Shown here in pieces: positions 36,240 through 51,045 of a stretch of DNA of 64,000 nucleotides. The notes beneath the pieces are model-generated. The model was not told where the DNA came from. It saw only the letters and a program-made list of their open reading frames with translations, and made no database searches. This DNA comes from Aphrophora alni (Eukaryota > Arthropoda > Insecta > Hemiptera > Aphrophoridae). The DNA lies in NCBI GenBank assembly GCA_963513935.1, contig OY740765.1, forward strand, positions 149,755,830 to 149,819,829, in the 5' to 3' direction. Positions within the stretch are counted from its first letter, which is position 1; every line of letters starts with the position of its first letter. Both the position numbers and the translations under genes were made by a program.

Positions 36240-37764
36240 ATAAAGGTGAAAATGTAAACAAAGTGGCAAGTGAAATGAATGTTGGTCGATCCATGGTGCT
36301 TGGATGGAAGAAGACGAGATCTGATATCGAGTCGTGGTGTGCGAAGAGACTGTGTACAGAATCGATAAGGGAAAGAAAAAGTGTGAAAAGTTCGGAGTTC
36401 GAAAAAGTAAGTGAAGCACTTTATTATCAATGGTTTAGAATACAACGGGAGAAAGGAACGCCTATCTCAGGATCGATACTACAAGAGAAAGGTTTAAAAT
36501 CTTATAATGAGTTTAAAGAAGTGGGAGAGCCTGAATTCACTGCAAGCACTGGGTGACTACACAGATGGAATACAACGTTATGGAGTAAAACAGTTGAGCA
36601 TCTGCAATGAAAAATTGTCGGCAAATCCAACTAGTATAAGTGAGTTTAAGTTAAAATTTCAAACTCTAATTGATCAAGAAGGACTTATTGGAAAACAAAT
36701 ATACAATTGTGTCGAAACAGGCCTAAATTTCCAAATTCTACCAACCAAAAGCTTAGTGTTAAAAAAAGAAAAAAATCTGAAGTGAGTTATAAAAAAAGTA
36801 AAGAAAGAGTTACCGTTTTGGTGTGCAGCAATGCAACGGGTAGACATAAACTAAAATTAGCTCTCATAGGTAAATCAAAAAACCCCGAGCGTTCAAAAAT
36901 GTTAAGATGAGGGGCGATAGTTTTGATTTTATCTGTTTGGTACAAAAATCAATCTAATGCTTGGATGTCGGAGGGTATTTCCAATGAGTGGTTCCACAAA
37001 CAGTTCGTTCCTTAAGTTGAAAAAAACTTCAAATCAAAGAATCTTCCAAGGAAAGCACTTTTGATTTTTGATAATGCAACGACTCACTCACCCAAGTATA
37101 GACATTATTCAAGACAAATGTATAACACCAAATAAATAAAAATATAGGCTGTCCCTGTGCCAGCCTATGGACCAAGGGGTTTTGGTGATGTTAAAGAAAT
37201 TGTATAGAAAGAAGCTTCTTTCATATCTTATTCAAGAAATAAGATTAGAAATTTTTTATTAGAAATCTTATTAGAAATTTTTTAACAAATTGATATGTTA
37301 GATGTTGTCGGATGGCTTTCTCAGACATGTGATGAGCTTAGTCCTTGGACTATGGTACGTTCTTGGAGGAAGCTCTTAGATCATGAAGGGAATGAGTTTA
37401 CTGAAACCATCGAAAAAGAAGAAGAGTCAAGCAATAATGAACTTGATGTTTTGATGGAGAAAATTCCAGGCTGTGAAGGTGCTTCAGTTAATGATTTCTT
37501 AGGAACCAATTTAAGAAATCGTCACAGCATTCAATCAAAGGAACATAGTGAAAAAGACTCAGAAGATGAACAAGAAAATACTCCACAACCAAAAACTAAC
37601 ACATAGTGAAAATGTGAAGTTCATCGAGGGAACCCTCCAATATTTAGAGGAACAGGGAGGGTCTGCCATGGATATTCTTTTCCTTCGACGGCTCTGTGAT
37701 GAAGCAACACAGAGAAAAAATTTAAATGAAAAACAAATTAAAATAACCACATTTTTTGTAGAGT
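36240..37764 (+). pseudogene. Tigger/pogo transposase, frameshifted
   Basis: Pieces in order: N-terminal HTH (VASEMNVGRSMVLGWKK, about 36258), a CENP-B-type second HTH (FRIQREKGTPISGSILQEKG, about 36430), NCVETGLNFQILP at the first catalytic Asp position (Asp replaced in NCVETG), then ALIGKSKNPE, LLIFDNATTHSP with the second catalytic Asp (about 37060), VPVPAYGP, and an acidic C-terminal tail to 37764. At least four frame breaks are present. Loss of the first acid residue and the frame breaks show that it is dead. Confidence 0.85.
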
Positions 37765-37806
37765 AAGCTGTCAATATTTTGTTGAGTAATATAAGTCAAC
37801 GAGTTA

Positions 37807-38172
37807 CAGTAGAACCTCGCTTATCCGAGGTAATTGGGACCGGGCACACCTCGAATAACCTAAAACTCGGATAATACAGTAGGCCGTGAGAAAACCACCA
37901 AGGTGAAATTTTCCACAGCATTTACATCTATAATGTACTGTATAGGCTAATTTGGAGTCATGCTTACATAAAATCTATTTTATTTGCATTTCAATAATTA
38001 CTTTACAGTACTATATATTTTAAATTTTTATTTTTTTATAACGTTTGATGAACTTTTGATTGTATGATTATGCATCTATAGAACATTAGGTTTAAAACTG
38101 TCTAAATATAATTTCTGTACAATGATTTTACCTCGGTTATTAGTAGGGGCTCGGATAACCGCGGCTCTACTG
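37807..38172. mobile_element. Tigger-type MITE nested in the Tigger element
   Basis: 366 bp with TA flanks (37805-37806 and 38173-38174). Left end CAGTAGAACCTCGCTTATCC, right end in reverse CAGTAGAGCCGCGGTTATCC, an imperfect inverted repeat of about 22 bp typical of pogo-family non-autonomous elements. It has no coding capacity and lies between the transposase pseudogene and the right end of the host Tigger. Confidence 0.85.
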
Positions 38173-38356
38173 TACTTTTACTTTTGTTTTGATTTTACAG
38201 TATTCATTAAATTTGTGCAATTTTCTTGTAAAAGTCATGTTTTTAATGCTCCCTATCTTATTAGTGTATGTTCAATACACTCCCTATAGTTCGAAATTTT
38301 GATACTTCGACACCCCCTAAGTCGACAAAATGTCAAACTATCGAAGTTTTACTGTA

Positions 38357-39224
38357 TTTGGTTTTGTTTTGTTTTTAAAGAACTATCAATCTGTAAATTT
38401 ATTTGAATTACAGTACAATAACTATGTCACAATAAAATTTTAAAAAATTTAAAGAACATTCTTAAAACTACAAACATAATTAATTCTTCTTTAATTTATT
38501 GCCATTTAGGTGGTATATAACCATTTTCTTAATAGGTTACATTTATAAAAACATTACATATATATATATTTTTTTCAAAATATTTTGTCAAATAATTTAT
38601 ATAAAAAAGAACACTTATACAGTTATACATTACTATGATTTACTAGGTAAGAAATACATAATTCCTTACATACTATTTGCAAATAAAATAGAACTTAGCC
38701 ATTTAAAATAAAGTTTATATTCTATTTATGAAACATCATCACCATTTAGGCCACTACAGACAAAATATTATGTTGTGCCAAACAATTTAATTCTGCAAAT
38801 TATTTTTAGCTCTAATGCTATACTTTCTATTAATTGTTACTACTTGTGACCATCTTCATAAACACAGCTGACAGAACAGAATTTGCTATCATTTTATGTA
38901 CTATGTAGACACTGGCAACACAACTTTATGAACTTGTTCCTATTTTGATTTGAAAATAAATCAATAAACTGTCCTACTTCCAATTTTTATTTCTACTTTA
39001 AAGAAAATTTTGGCTATACAACTTCTAACAGGATTTGGTTATTTCTAAGGTTACTCAAGATTTGCTGTTGAATGTACTGACAGCTTTATATGTTAAGTCC
39101 CCACATACTGACAGCCTCATACGTTAAACCCCCCACGTATTGACAGCCATAACGTTAATGTTAATAGCTTGTTGCAGAATCACCAAGCCAAGGTTTAGTT
39201 TTATTTTTTCCTTTGTGTTGTTTA
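38357..39224. other. AT-rich sequence, no gene seen
   Basis: An ORF at 38499-38711 is rich in Tyr, Ile and Lys from AT bias and has no recognisable domain. Near 39080-39150 a short unit containing CATACTGACAGCC or CGTATTGACAGCC and ACGTTAA is repeated two to three times. Confidence 0.5.
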
Positions 39225-39420
39225 AAGGTGATAACCTCTCGGTCATTGCTTTATAAAAAAAAGAAGAAGAAAAGAGTATAGTTTAAAGATCCCTAGCTCC
39301 CGAATATCCAAACAGCGTCAGGGTTGGAAGAGAACCAGAATATGAGAGACGAAACACAAAAATATGTAAATAAAGTTTAAATCCAAAAAGGGTTTCCCAA
39401 GGTGAATGTAGTAATAATAG
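39225..39420 (+). repeat. SINE-like dispersed repeat, copy 3
   Basis: AACCTCTCGGTC, AGATCCCTAGCTCCCGAATA, GCGTCAGGGTTGGAAGAGAAC and TTTAAATCCAAAAAGGGTTTCC align in order with the copies at 29795 and 35590, with more divergence. Confidence 0.5.
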
Positions 39421-39449
39421 CTTAAAATGAGATGAAATAAACTTGATGA

Positions 39450-40700
39450 GACTTACCAGAGCTTTTTAACAATCATATCGGAGTAATCCAATTAGCAACA
39501 TAATTTAAATTAGAGTGGGATGAAAAAATTAAACTTACCAATGAAGTTGACAATCAATATTTTCATATTTTAGCCCAGAAGGAAACCTTATTCCCATCTG
39601 AATCTATTCCTAACTTTACAATCAACAATCCAGAGGTAATTTACCATAAATAAGTCTTGCCTGATTTACAGGCAACCTATGTCACTAGTTAAGATTTTGA
39701 CAGCTATGTTCCTGTTATCCATCAAAATAAAGAATTATCTAATATCTATAAATTCTATTATATTATCTCGTGTTTCGGATACCTATAACATCCGACAGCA
39801 ACCACATTATTTAACAGAAATTATGCACATGTTATAACAATCCATAGGGAAATACCTATTTAGAAGATCTTCAACACAATAAACCATTAACTGTTAGATT
39901 GGTTTTACAATTTCAAAAGCTATTAGATAAATTCAATACACTCAATGAATTAAAAAAATCATCTGGGAATTTTATATTAGTTCATAATCTTTTAAAAAAA
40001 TTAGAAGCATCAAACCTATGAAAAGCTCTAGTTGAAGAACCTTTTCCATTCATGATACAGACCTTGAATTTTTTAATAAACACTCCCGATCTTTAGAAGC
40101 ACTTGGTGGGTCAACTGTTATATAAGCCACAACTTAAACCTTTTATTCTTAACAATACACAAACTGCAGAGTCATCTCGTTTGACACTTAGACAGACACC
40201 TTTACATACCTTCTGACCAATCAAATCTCATCTAGATTTATTATACGAATGAGCAATTTTTTTTTTTAATGAATGATTTTTTTTGCAGCAAATCTCTCAA
40301 CGAGTCACCTAGCAAGCGCTAACAGTTATTCAAAATTTTATGTTCAAAAGGACAGTAATAGTTCGGTTTCCTACCAATAAAGAAGAAGGTTAAATTGTTA
40401 GCTGAATCGTTCTGCTACATCTAGTATCTGTATCCTACTATAGACAGCTGTTGTTCTAATTCTTGACAACTACAACCAAGTGTTCGAGTCTTAATTGATC
40501 TCGGGGTCTCAAAAGTCATTTATAACTAATGACTGTATCAATAATTATTTATCATCGACTCTGTAACAGATTATTGTTCCCATCACGAGAATAGGAAGCA
40601 CACCAATTCAGGGTAACAAAGGTTTAGTAACATTAAATTGTTCAAATTTCGCTAAAGTTCCAATTACCTATTCAAATTTATTAATTTTAATAAAATTACA
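39450..40700 (+). pseudogene. BEL/Pao gag and protease remnant
   Basis: A decayed BEL/Pao polyprotein. Gag-type blocks are DSYVPVIHQNKELSNIYKFYYI (about 39700; family form DSF..LIH.N..LSNI.KF.YL) and FFNKHSRSLEALGG (about 40070; form FL..RC..LEALG). About 400 bp later is a protease-like TAVVLILDNYNQ, then LISGSQKSFITNDC, matching the RALLDSGSQ.SFIT block with the catalytic Asp lost. There are many stops and shifts. No LTRs were found. Confidence 0.7.
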
Positions 40701-43300
40701 ACTACTTTGATAACTATACTGATTAAATTATTTCAAAAAATGAAACTTTCAGATCCTAAATTCCATACTCCAGGATCTATTTAGCTGTTGTTAAGTGTAG
40801 ATGTGCCATATACTGGCAGATTTTGATGGATGAAACCATGAGGGTATTTTTTCTTTCTTTTTATTTATGAGTTATCTCCTATAGGCTGTTTTGATATATG
40901 ACAGTATTTTATGTGTCTAAAAATAGTTGGGATTTATAAAATTCAAATATCTTTTAGTTATCTTATTCTTTTTTATTTCCAGTATTCCATAACTCAGTGC
41001 CAAAGCCAGGTAAGGAACACTGGGGGCACCGGCCCCCACTCCCATACCTAACATTGCTTTTAGCAGAGCCAATCTCCCTTCAGTATTGCTACCACTATAG
41101 TAGAGTGTAGCTATCTATATGTTAATTTTCATGGTATCAAATAATCTTTTCATCTAAAATTACATGACGCTCTGGTCTTTTGGCCTAAATTACAATAGAA
41201 AAGTTTTATATATTACACCATGATTAATTTAAATCATCTTATATTTTTATTTGAAATATTCTTCAATTATTTTTTAATTTGTAAATTTTACAGTTTACTG
41301 GAAAGAACTCATAAATTGGCTAACATGATGTTATTGTTCAAATGAATAATCTTTAAAAGTTATAAATTAATTAGTAAGTTTGTACATGCCAAATAATAAG
41401 GAAATATTGTGGGATACTATATAATAATCATGCAGAAAATAACCAGACAAAATTAAAATCTACTCAAATACATGTTTGAGTAATTTCTCCAATAAACGAT
41501 TAATGATACTACTAATTATATATTTTCTTATAGTAAGAAAAAATAATATTTATATTTTTCTTCTTTTTTCTAAGATACATTTAGTACTTATTTAGATAAA
41601 AGACAGATATAAGACACAAAATTGTTAAATGGTCTGTATTATAGAATATCATGGTATAAAGAGACAAAACAGATAATTTATAGAGCAGTTGTATAGAGTA
41701 TTAATTGTAAGAAATGAGACCAAAACAACAAGAATAAGGCAGTGGAAAAAGATTTTTAAAAGAATACTATAAGCCACAAGTAGGAAGCAGAAAATATAAA
41801 ATAAAAATATAAGAAGGAAATGAGGAGAAAGTGTGAAACAAATGTAAGTTTGAGTTTAAACCAAATATTTAAAAAAACATATCTTTATTTATAGAAACAT
41901 ATAAAACAAAGATTTTTGCTTTGACTCTGTATAAAACTATTTTTATTAATAAATTAAAGAAATGAGAGTTTGATTATATAATACTTTATGTTTTAAGAAG
42001 AAAACTGATCAATGCCGAATATATGAACATTGAGTTATCATTGAGAAAAGGACATCCATTGTAAAAGAAAAATGATGTCACATCTTAGGAATATCAGAGG
42101 TGAGATTTACAGAGCTGGACATAGCTCTACACATAGTGTTCGATTTGGACAGTCAAGTTTCTCCAATAAATTTTCATGAGAGATAGAATAAGACTCAATG
42201 TAGTCATCAGGTTAAAATTAATCTAATTGTCGTCTGAGTGAGTTTGAAAATAATAGTATTTCGTGTTGTTTGATTGAACCATTAATATTCATAGAGAACA
42301 AGAGAAATAGTTTGAAATTCATCAAAAGTATGTGATTGACTAAAATGGACAGTGAATTTAAGTTGGCAAAGATAAGTATGATATAATCAGAACTGTTTAA
42401 TAGTAATATAAAAACTATGTGAACTATTTGAATCTTGTTTAATATATAAAGGATGAAAGTTTGGTAGATAATTTGTAGGACATATGTGTGTACTGTATCA
42501 TGAGTATAAATCTAGAATTTCTATCACCTACACAAAGTTGTAGAGTTCTTTCTTCCAGATCCATTCAGATTCAGTCTAAGTACCAAAGAAGTAGCCCAAA
42601 CACAACCCATGGAATTTTATTCTAATTTAATATGTAAAATATGTGTGTCTTGGTTATGAAATAAAATGACACAATACTTGGAATACAATGAATTTGTTTG
42701 TGACATCATCATGGAGTTTTGAGAAAAATTACAATACAAGGGTTGATAAAATAGAATATCTTGAAGTGATATTCGATAAAGTCAACTGATCAAGGAATAT
42801 GTTGGAGTAGTCGTAACCAGGTAGTGTCTAAGAAAGAATATATTAGACAAGAGGAATCTAAAGGAAGACTAGAGGTAAACACAAAGATAGTATTTTTAAA
42901 AGGTAACTGACAGTTTTAGAGAGATCTAAAGAAAGTATAAAGCAAGCCATTTTGCACCATAGAATTTTAAATAAACGTTATTATGTAAACATTTAAAAAA
43001 TGCAGAATTTCATTATTATTTTTAAAAGAAATAAAATTTGTAACAACATACAGTACAAGGACTACCATGTTACTATTGGCTGAGTAGGTAACAAAGACTA
43101 CAAAATATATAAACTTTGCCCAATAGGCCTATGCTTGGATAAATTACAAAATAAACAACACCAGACTATATTAAACAAATTAGCCTCATAAAGATACTTG
43201 TAACTACATGCCAATTAATGAGCTTTGTGGATAAATTAAATGGATACTAAAACTAATTACACATGCGAAACAAAAAGAAATGGGGGAGGGAACAATCAAT
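40700..43300. other. AT-rich sequence, no gene seen
   Basis: No coding ORF was seen. A block at 40920-41035 (ATTCCAGTATTCCATAACTCAGTGCC) weakly resembles 31548-31660 (ATTCCAGTATCCCCCAACACAGTGCC), suggesting another low-copy repeat. Confidence 0.45.
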
Positions 43301-43302
43301 CA

Positions 43303-43464
43303 CTAAGCATTACCATTGTAAATGTGATTTCTTAGAGTTCTTCTAGGAATTTTATACTTTTCAGCAGCTTTAAGAACTGGTAACCCTTGTTGAACATCTC
43401 TTAATGCACACTCCATGTCCGCAAACGTCCATGTTGCTCTTCGACTATGACTATATCTCTCCAT
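43303..43464 (-). CDS. psq-type helix-turn-helix ORF or exon
   Basis: A 53-codon minus-strand ORF. After MERYSHSRRATW it has FADMECALRDVQQG, LPVLKAAEKYKIPRRTLRNH and YNGNA stop. The pattern (W.xDM..A...V..G.....AA..Y.IPRRTLRN) is the psq/CENP-B-type HTH found in BTB-psq regulators and at the N-terminus of many transposon-derived proteins. The ORF ends in ATG|GTAATGC, which could be a splice donor rather than a true end, and an in-frame stop lies 12 codons upstream of the Met. Sequence quality (no internal stop, conserved helix residues) suggests a live exon or a recent transposon gene. It could be either; the rest of the gene was not found. Confidence 0.55.
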   Translation of the reverse strand: MERYSHSRRATWTFADMECALRDVQQGLPVLKAAEKYKIPRRTLRNHIYNGNA

Positions 43465-43837
43465 AGTGTGCTTCCAAACCAAAGTTATCAGAATGCCAAG
43501 TTAATGGGCACAGGACAATACAAATCCACATTAACATAAACACAATTTAGAATAATGAATTATATTATCATCCATGGTTTATATTGGGAACACCAAAAGA
43601 AGGAAGCAAAATGTTAGTAGTAACTAAAAACCTGGAATAACACAATACCTGTAAATCGACAATATAAAATCTGCACTACCTTTAAAGAAAACGTGTTGAG
43701 AAAAAAATTAGAATAGTTGCTATATTATCACTACAGTAAATTCAAATTGTTATGTGGTATCTAATTTGGCAGCCTATGAATTGTTTTAATATACTTAATT
43801 TGATCATTACATTATTCAATAATCTAATCACAATATA

Positions 43838-45021
43838 TGAGGTACGTCCAGAAATATAGTTCCGATTTGTAATAAAACAAAATTAGTACGGATACAGAAA
43901 AACTACTTATTGCAAAATAATCTACAAACCTTAAAACTATTTTTCTAGATAGCTCCCACCAATTTTTAGACACTTGTCATAGTGTCGTACAAGTTTTTGT
44001 ATACCTTCTTCATAAAATGTTGCCGCCTGTGTTGTCAACCATGTGGTAACATGTTCTTTGAGGTTGTCATCATTGTTGAAGTGTTGTGCACCAAGGAACA
44101 ACTTCAGGTGAAAAAGATATGGAAGTCACTAGGGGAGATGTCAGGGCTATAAGGGGTGGTCAAACTGATCCCAGCCTAATTCCAATAAGAGTTATCATGT
44201 CACCTTCACAGTGTGAGGTCGGGCATTGTCATGAATCAAGACTATACTGTTTGTGAGCATTCCTCGATGCTTCTTCTAAATTGTGCAATACAGTTTCGTG
44301 TGTCCCACAGTAAAAATTTGCATTGTTTCACCTCACAGTAAAAAATCCACCATTAGAATTCCGTGTCTGTCCAAAAACATTATGTATCTGATTTTTCAAG
44401 TCATCAAGATTTTGTTGGTTTTAGTCTTTGCTGGTGACCGAATGTTCCTCCATTCCATCAATTGTCATTTTGATTCAGAGATTTCATAAACAACCCAAAT
44501 CTCATCTCCGGTCACTATCTGGCTCAGAAAGTCATCACAGTCTTTGTTGCAACGTGTCAAAAGTCAAGTCCATTGCCCTGAAGCTATTTTTTGTGTTGCT
44601 CTGTAAGAGTTTGTGGCACCCGATGAGCACAAAGTTTCAAAAAGCAGTTTTACAGAAACAATTTCATGAAGAAGTGGTTTGCAGAAATTCCATAGAAAGA
44701 GAAGAAATTGAAAACTTATGGTTTTCCTTAATCTTCCTCACATCTCGAACCACTCATCAAATATAATCCTGCAGATCTGTTGAAAATAGCAACTTGTTTA
44801 ATTTTCTACACATTCAGAAAACAAATTATAGATTTATTCTCACAAGCTGCGGGATTTTCAATCAGCTTTATTATTCTAAACAAGCACTATAAAGTGTAAA
44901 CAATAAACAGCAATGCCATAATGACATCATTTCCTTCTCCTTGATTCAGAGCAACTACGTCGCATGCACCAAACTGCGATTAAAGAAATACAAACGGAAC
45001 TTACTTTTTGGACATGCCTTA
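43838..45021 (-). mobile_element. mariner element, inactive
   Basis: About 1.18 kb with imperfect terminal inverted repeats (left TGAGGTACGTCCAGAAATAT; right in reverse TAAGGCATGTCCAAAAAGTA) and TA flanks. Its transposase lies on the minus strand. The end sequence and length are those of mariner-like elements. Confidence 0.85.
43925..44800 (-). pseudogene. mariner transposase, degenerate
   Basis: Readable minus-strand blocks, N- to C-terminal: VPQTLTEQHK (about 44610), LLSQIVTGDEIWV with the first catalytic Asp (about 44520), SPAKTKTNKI, FLDRHGILMVDFL (about 44370), a YSPDLAP-like stretch (about 44140), and the C-terminal GAQHFNNDDNLKEHVTTWL then TQAATFYEEGIQKLVRHYDK (about 43975-44100). Stops and indels occur throughout. 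The N-terminal DNA-binding part is poorly preserved. Plus-strand ORFs here are shadows. Confidence 0.85.
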
Positions 45022-46185
45022 TATAATCTTCTCCCTCTTCACAAAACTAACAGATTCACCATTATTCAGTTCTAAAAAGTAACACATACTAAAAAAAGTG
45101 CTTCCTAAGTACCTTGCTTCTTCTCTTAAAATCGTGTGTTAATCTCAGAAAATATTTTTTAAACTTTCACCAAATCTAAGTTGGATGTTAAAAATTTTTT
45201 CTCATTAATTTCATCGCTTTAATCTGCAAAGGAGTGCACATAGAACCTGTGAGAAGTTTTATTAATATCCCCAAAACAGACTCTACCCCTTCAGAATAAT
45301 TTTTACATTATATTTATTATTTTTTAATTAAAACTACATAACTATTGTTTTAACCCTTATAACACCAAGTGCTTCATTTAAGCTGATACCTATGACTATG
45401 TTTATGTTTCTCACAGTGTTGTTTGAAATTTTATAACTACTATTATTTGAGATAGACGTTATTTGTTTATTACGTCACAGAAAGTGTATTTTATATGATT
45501 TACAAATATAAAATATCAGTATGGTAATGAACAGCAAAATAAAAAAATATTTGATACATTAAAAATTGTTTAATTCAATCAGTTAATTTAAAAATATGTT
45601 CACAAAATTTCATTAATTTTGTTTCAAAAATAAATCTACAGTAATTTTATAAGAAGTTTGTAATACCCAAGACATATGGGATGAACTCGTCTTTCAATAT
45701 TAAAGCAAAGTCATTCAGGGAAGCTTAAAAGGATTTAAATATCCTAACATTCCCAAACATGTATATTCTTGAAGTATGTGGTGTTTCAAAATCAATATTG
45801 CAGTTTTAAGGCTTTGGTGTATTTATGACGTTTAACTTACAATTATAAATAATATAATTTAATGTTACAACAGTCGGTACATGATGGAATTCCATGATAA
45901 TGGAAATAATGAGATGATTATTTAATTCCACAAAACAGCTTTAATTGCGACATATGTTTCGCCGTTAGACATTTTGATTGTAAGTTAAATGTACTAAATA
46001 CTACAAAGCCTTTAACCCCGATATTCATTTTTAAACACCCGGTATTATTATTTTGTCAATTTAAGAGGCATACAACTTATAATTATTATTTTAATTTTGA
46101 CACAAGAAGAAGGGGATTTTAGATCCAATCATCTATTGATTATCTATATAACTGCTCAAGCCAGAATTGCTATATTTGAATAAAT
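45022..46185. other. AT-rich sequence with one foldback
   Basis: No gene was seen. The foldback at 45808-46013 has its own entry. TTAACCCTTATAACACC at about 45349 is a possible piggyBac-type end without a partner. Confidence 0.45.
45808..46013. repeat. Foldback repeat
   Basis: Arms 45808-45845 (AAGGCTTTGGTGTATTTATG and TTTAACTTACAAT) and 45976-46013 (ATTGTAAGTTAAATGTACTA and ACAAAGCCTTT) are imperfect inverted repeats of about 38 bp. The enclosed minus-strand segment has CAAAATGTCTAACGGCGAAAC, one of the Penelope-like motifs in the window. Confidence 0.6.
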
Positions 46186-46600
46186 TTTGGCCTACCCCTT
46201 CCCAAAATCCGCTATGCGCACGACAGACTTGATAAACAGAGGAGTCGTGCATCAACCAGCAGTGAAGGAAGACGTCTGTAACAATGCTCGTCACTTCTTT
46301 TTCAGTAGTCCCCTAATATAAAATTATGCCTTGCTAAACCCACAGAAATAGGGCCAGTACGGTCCTAGGGTTTATATCTGGGCGCATCGGATTTTTTGAA
46401 ATGGTATTAGTTAAACTAACACACGGCCATGTTAGCCTTTTTGTGTTAGTCCGACATGTACCAATACAGTGTAGTTTATATTAACATTTGGTTTGGTCTA
46501 AATTGGTGTTGTTCTAAGTAATTTAGTTTTATAATTAGATCCCAACAAAAATGGCTAGCCTAGATTGAGATTTGTCCAGTGTACATATATTATATTTACC
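46186..46600 (+). repeat. Long inverted repeat, left copy
   Basis: About 410 bp matching 50640-51045 in the opposite orientation. Shared blocks include GTCGTGCATCAACCAGCAGT, GGCCAGTACGGTCCTAGGGT, ACACACGGCCAT and TCTCAATCTAGGCTA (given on either strand). By eye the copies are moderately diverged. They are either long terminal repeats of one 4.86-kb element or two opposite copies of a dispersed repeat. Confidence 0.75.
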
Positions 46601-49860
<3,260 letters not shown>

Positions 49861-49872
49861 ACCGGTGACAAC

Positions 49873-50151
49873 ATGTCAACAAAAAACAGTCTAAGAAAAT
49901 CCTCAAAAAAAGTAACCATTATTGATCCCAAACACAAATCTTTGATTCAACCTACAGTCTTGCCTGCCGAAAAAGAACTAAATCAATTAAACCTAGGTTA
50001 TATAGAAAAAAGGCATTTATTTCCAACGCCTATAAACACGCCGATGATAACCAATATCCAGGTACATGAGGTACGGCCAACAAGCGAGATAAGAAAGATG
50101 GCGTCTGAGGCAACGTATTTAGTATCCTACAGTAATATCTACAATGTGTAG
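49873..50151 (+). CDS. 92-residue hypothetical protein
   Basis: A complete single-exon-sized ORF with a reasonable start context (GACAACATGTC) and a polyadenylation-type AATAAA (50154-50159) immediately after the stop. The product is basic at the N-terminus (KNSLRKSSKK), then has a Pro-rich, non-repetitive middle (HKSLIQPTVLPAEKELNQL, KRHLFPTPINTPM) and ends ATYLVSYSNIYNV. There is no signal peptide, membrane segment or recognised domain. Its composition is balanced, unlike the AT-driven ORFs around it, and small proteins of this style are often ciliary or sperm components, which is a guess. It lies between the long inverted repeats, so it could be carried by a mobile element. Confidence 0.5.
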   Translation: MSTKNSLRKSSKKVTIIDPKHKSLIQPTVLPAEKELNQLNLGYIEKRHLFPTPINTPMITNIQVHEVRPTSEIRKMASEATYLVSYSNIYNV

Positions 50152-50639
50152 GAAATAAAATTTTAACTGTCAAACTGTATAAACTAAGGATTGTAGATGA
50201 AATATAGAAATAAATTAGGGTGTGCTTCAAATCTCTAACAAATTCAATTTCTTTTGTGGATGAAAGTTGGTGTTTAAATAGACGTACATTGACTAAATAA
50301 TAATCAAGTTTTTGTTTAATTCAGAGGGTAAAAAGTTGTACTAATCAAATCAGAAGTTTATCATTTGAAAAATGTAACGCGTTGTACAACTTATTTATCA
50401 AATTGGATAAAATTCCAATGAACCATGAATATTACAATTAGTTAAAGGGGTGATCTCAAAAGATTAGTTCAAAAGAATAGTTTTATTTCTTAGTACTTGA
50501 TCACAAGTATTTCATATACAGCATGTTCCAAAATTGTTGTCCAGCACAATAACATTTGGTTAAAAAAAAAAAGTTGATTGCGGGGGTAACCTTTTGGGTG
50601 AACGTGCATCTGCTTTAATAATGCATTCGCGGGCCGTCA

Positions 50640-51045
50640 GATCGCGTGGTAAATCAACAAATGTACACTGGGTGAATCTCAATCTAGGCTACCCATTTTT
50701 GACGATATCTAAAACTAAATTACTTAACACCAATTTAGACTAAAACTAAATATTAATATAAACTACACTGTATTGGCACAAGATGTCGGACTAACACGAA
50801 AGGCCCAATATGGCCGTGTGTTAGTTCAACTAATACTAATACGGTTTCAAAAAACCTGATGCGTCCAGATATAAACCCTAGGACCGTACTGGCCCTATTC
50901 CTGTAGATTTAGTAAGGCATACTTTTATATTAGGGCACTACTAAAAAAGAAGCGACGAGCTTTGTCACAAGTCTTTCTTCACTGCTGGTTGATGCACGAC
51001 TCTCCTTATCTAGTCCATTGTTCGCATACCGGGCAGAAAGGGGAG
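50640..51045 (-). repeat. Long inverted repeat, right copy
   Basis: Reverse-oriented copy of 46186-46600 with the same block order. Homology ends near 51045 on the outer side, where CCTCCCTCTCCCC-like sequence is still shared, and near 50645 on the inner side. Confidence 0.75.

Larger units (their letters stand above)
35853..38354 (+). mobile_element. Tigger/pogo-type DNA transposon, inactive
   Basis: About 2.5 kb bounded by TA (35851-35852 and 38355-38356). The left end is CAGTAAACCTTCAATACTTCGACA; the right end in reverse is CAGTAAAACTTCGATAGTTTGACA. It contains a broken pogo-type transposase and, near its right end, a second, unrelated MITE (37807-38172), so it was already resident when that inserted. 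Confidence 0.85.

Noticed and set aside
36173..36445. Minus-strand ORFs over the Tigger transposase
   Set aside because: Antisense to the transposase pseudogene and lacking any domain.
44283..44766. Two plus-strand ORFs
   Set aside because: They are antisense shadows of the minus-strand mariner transposase.
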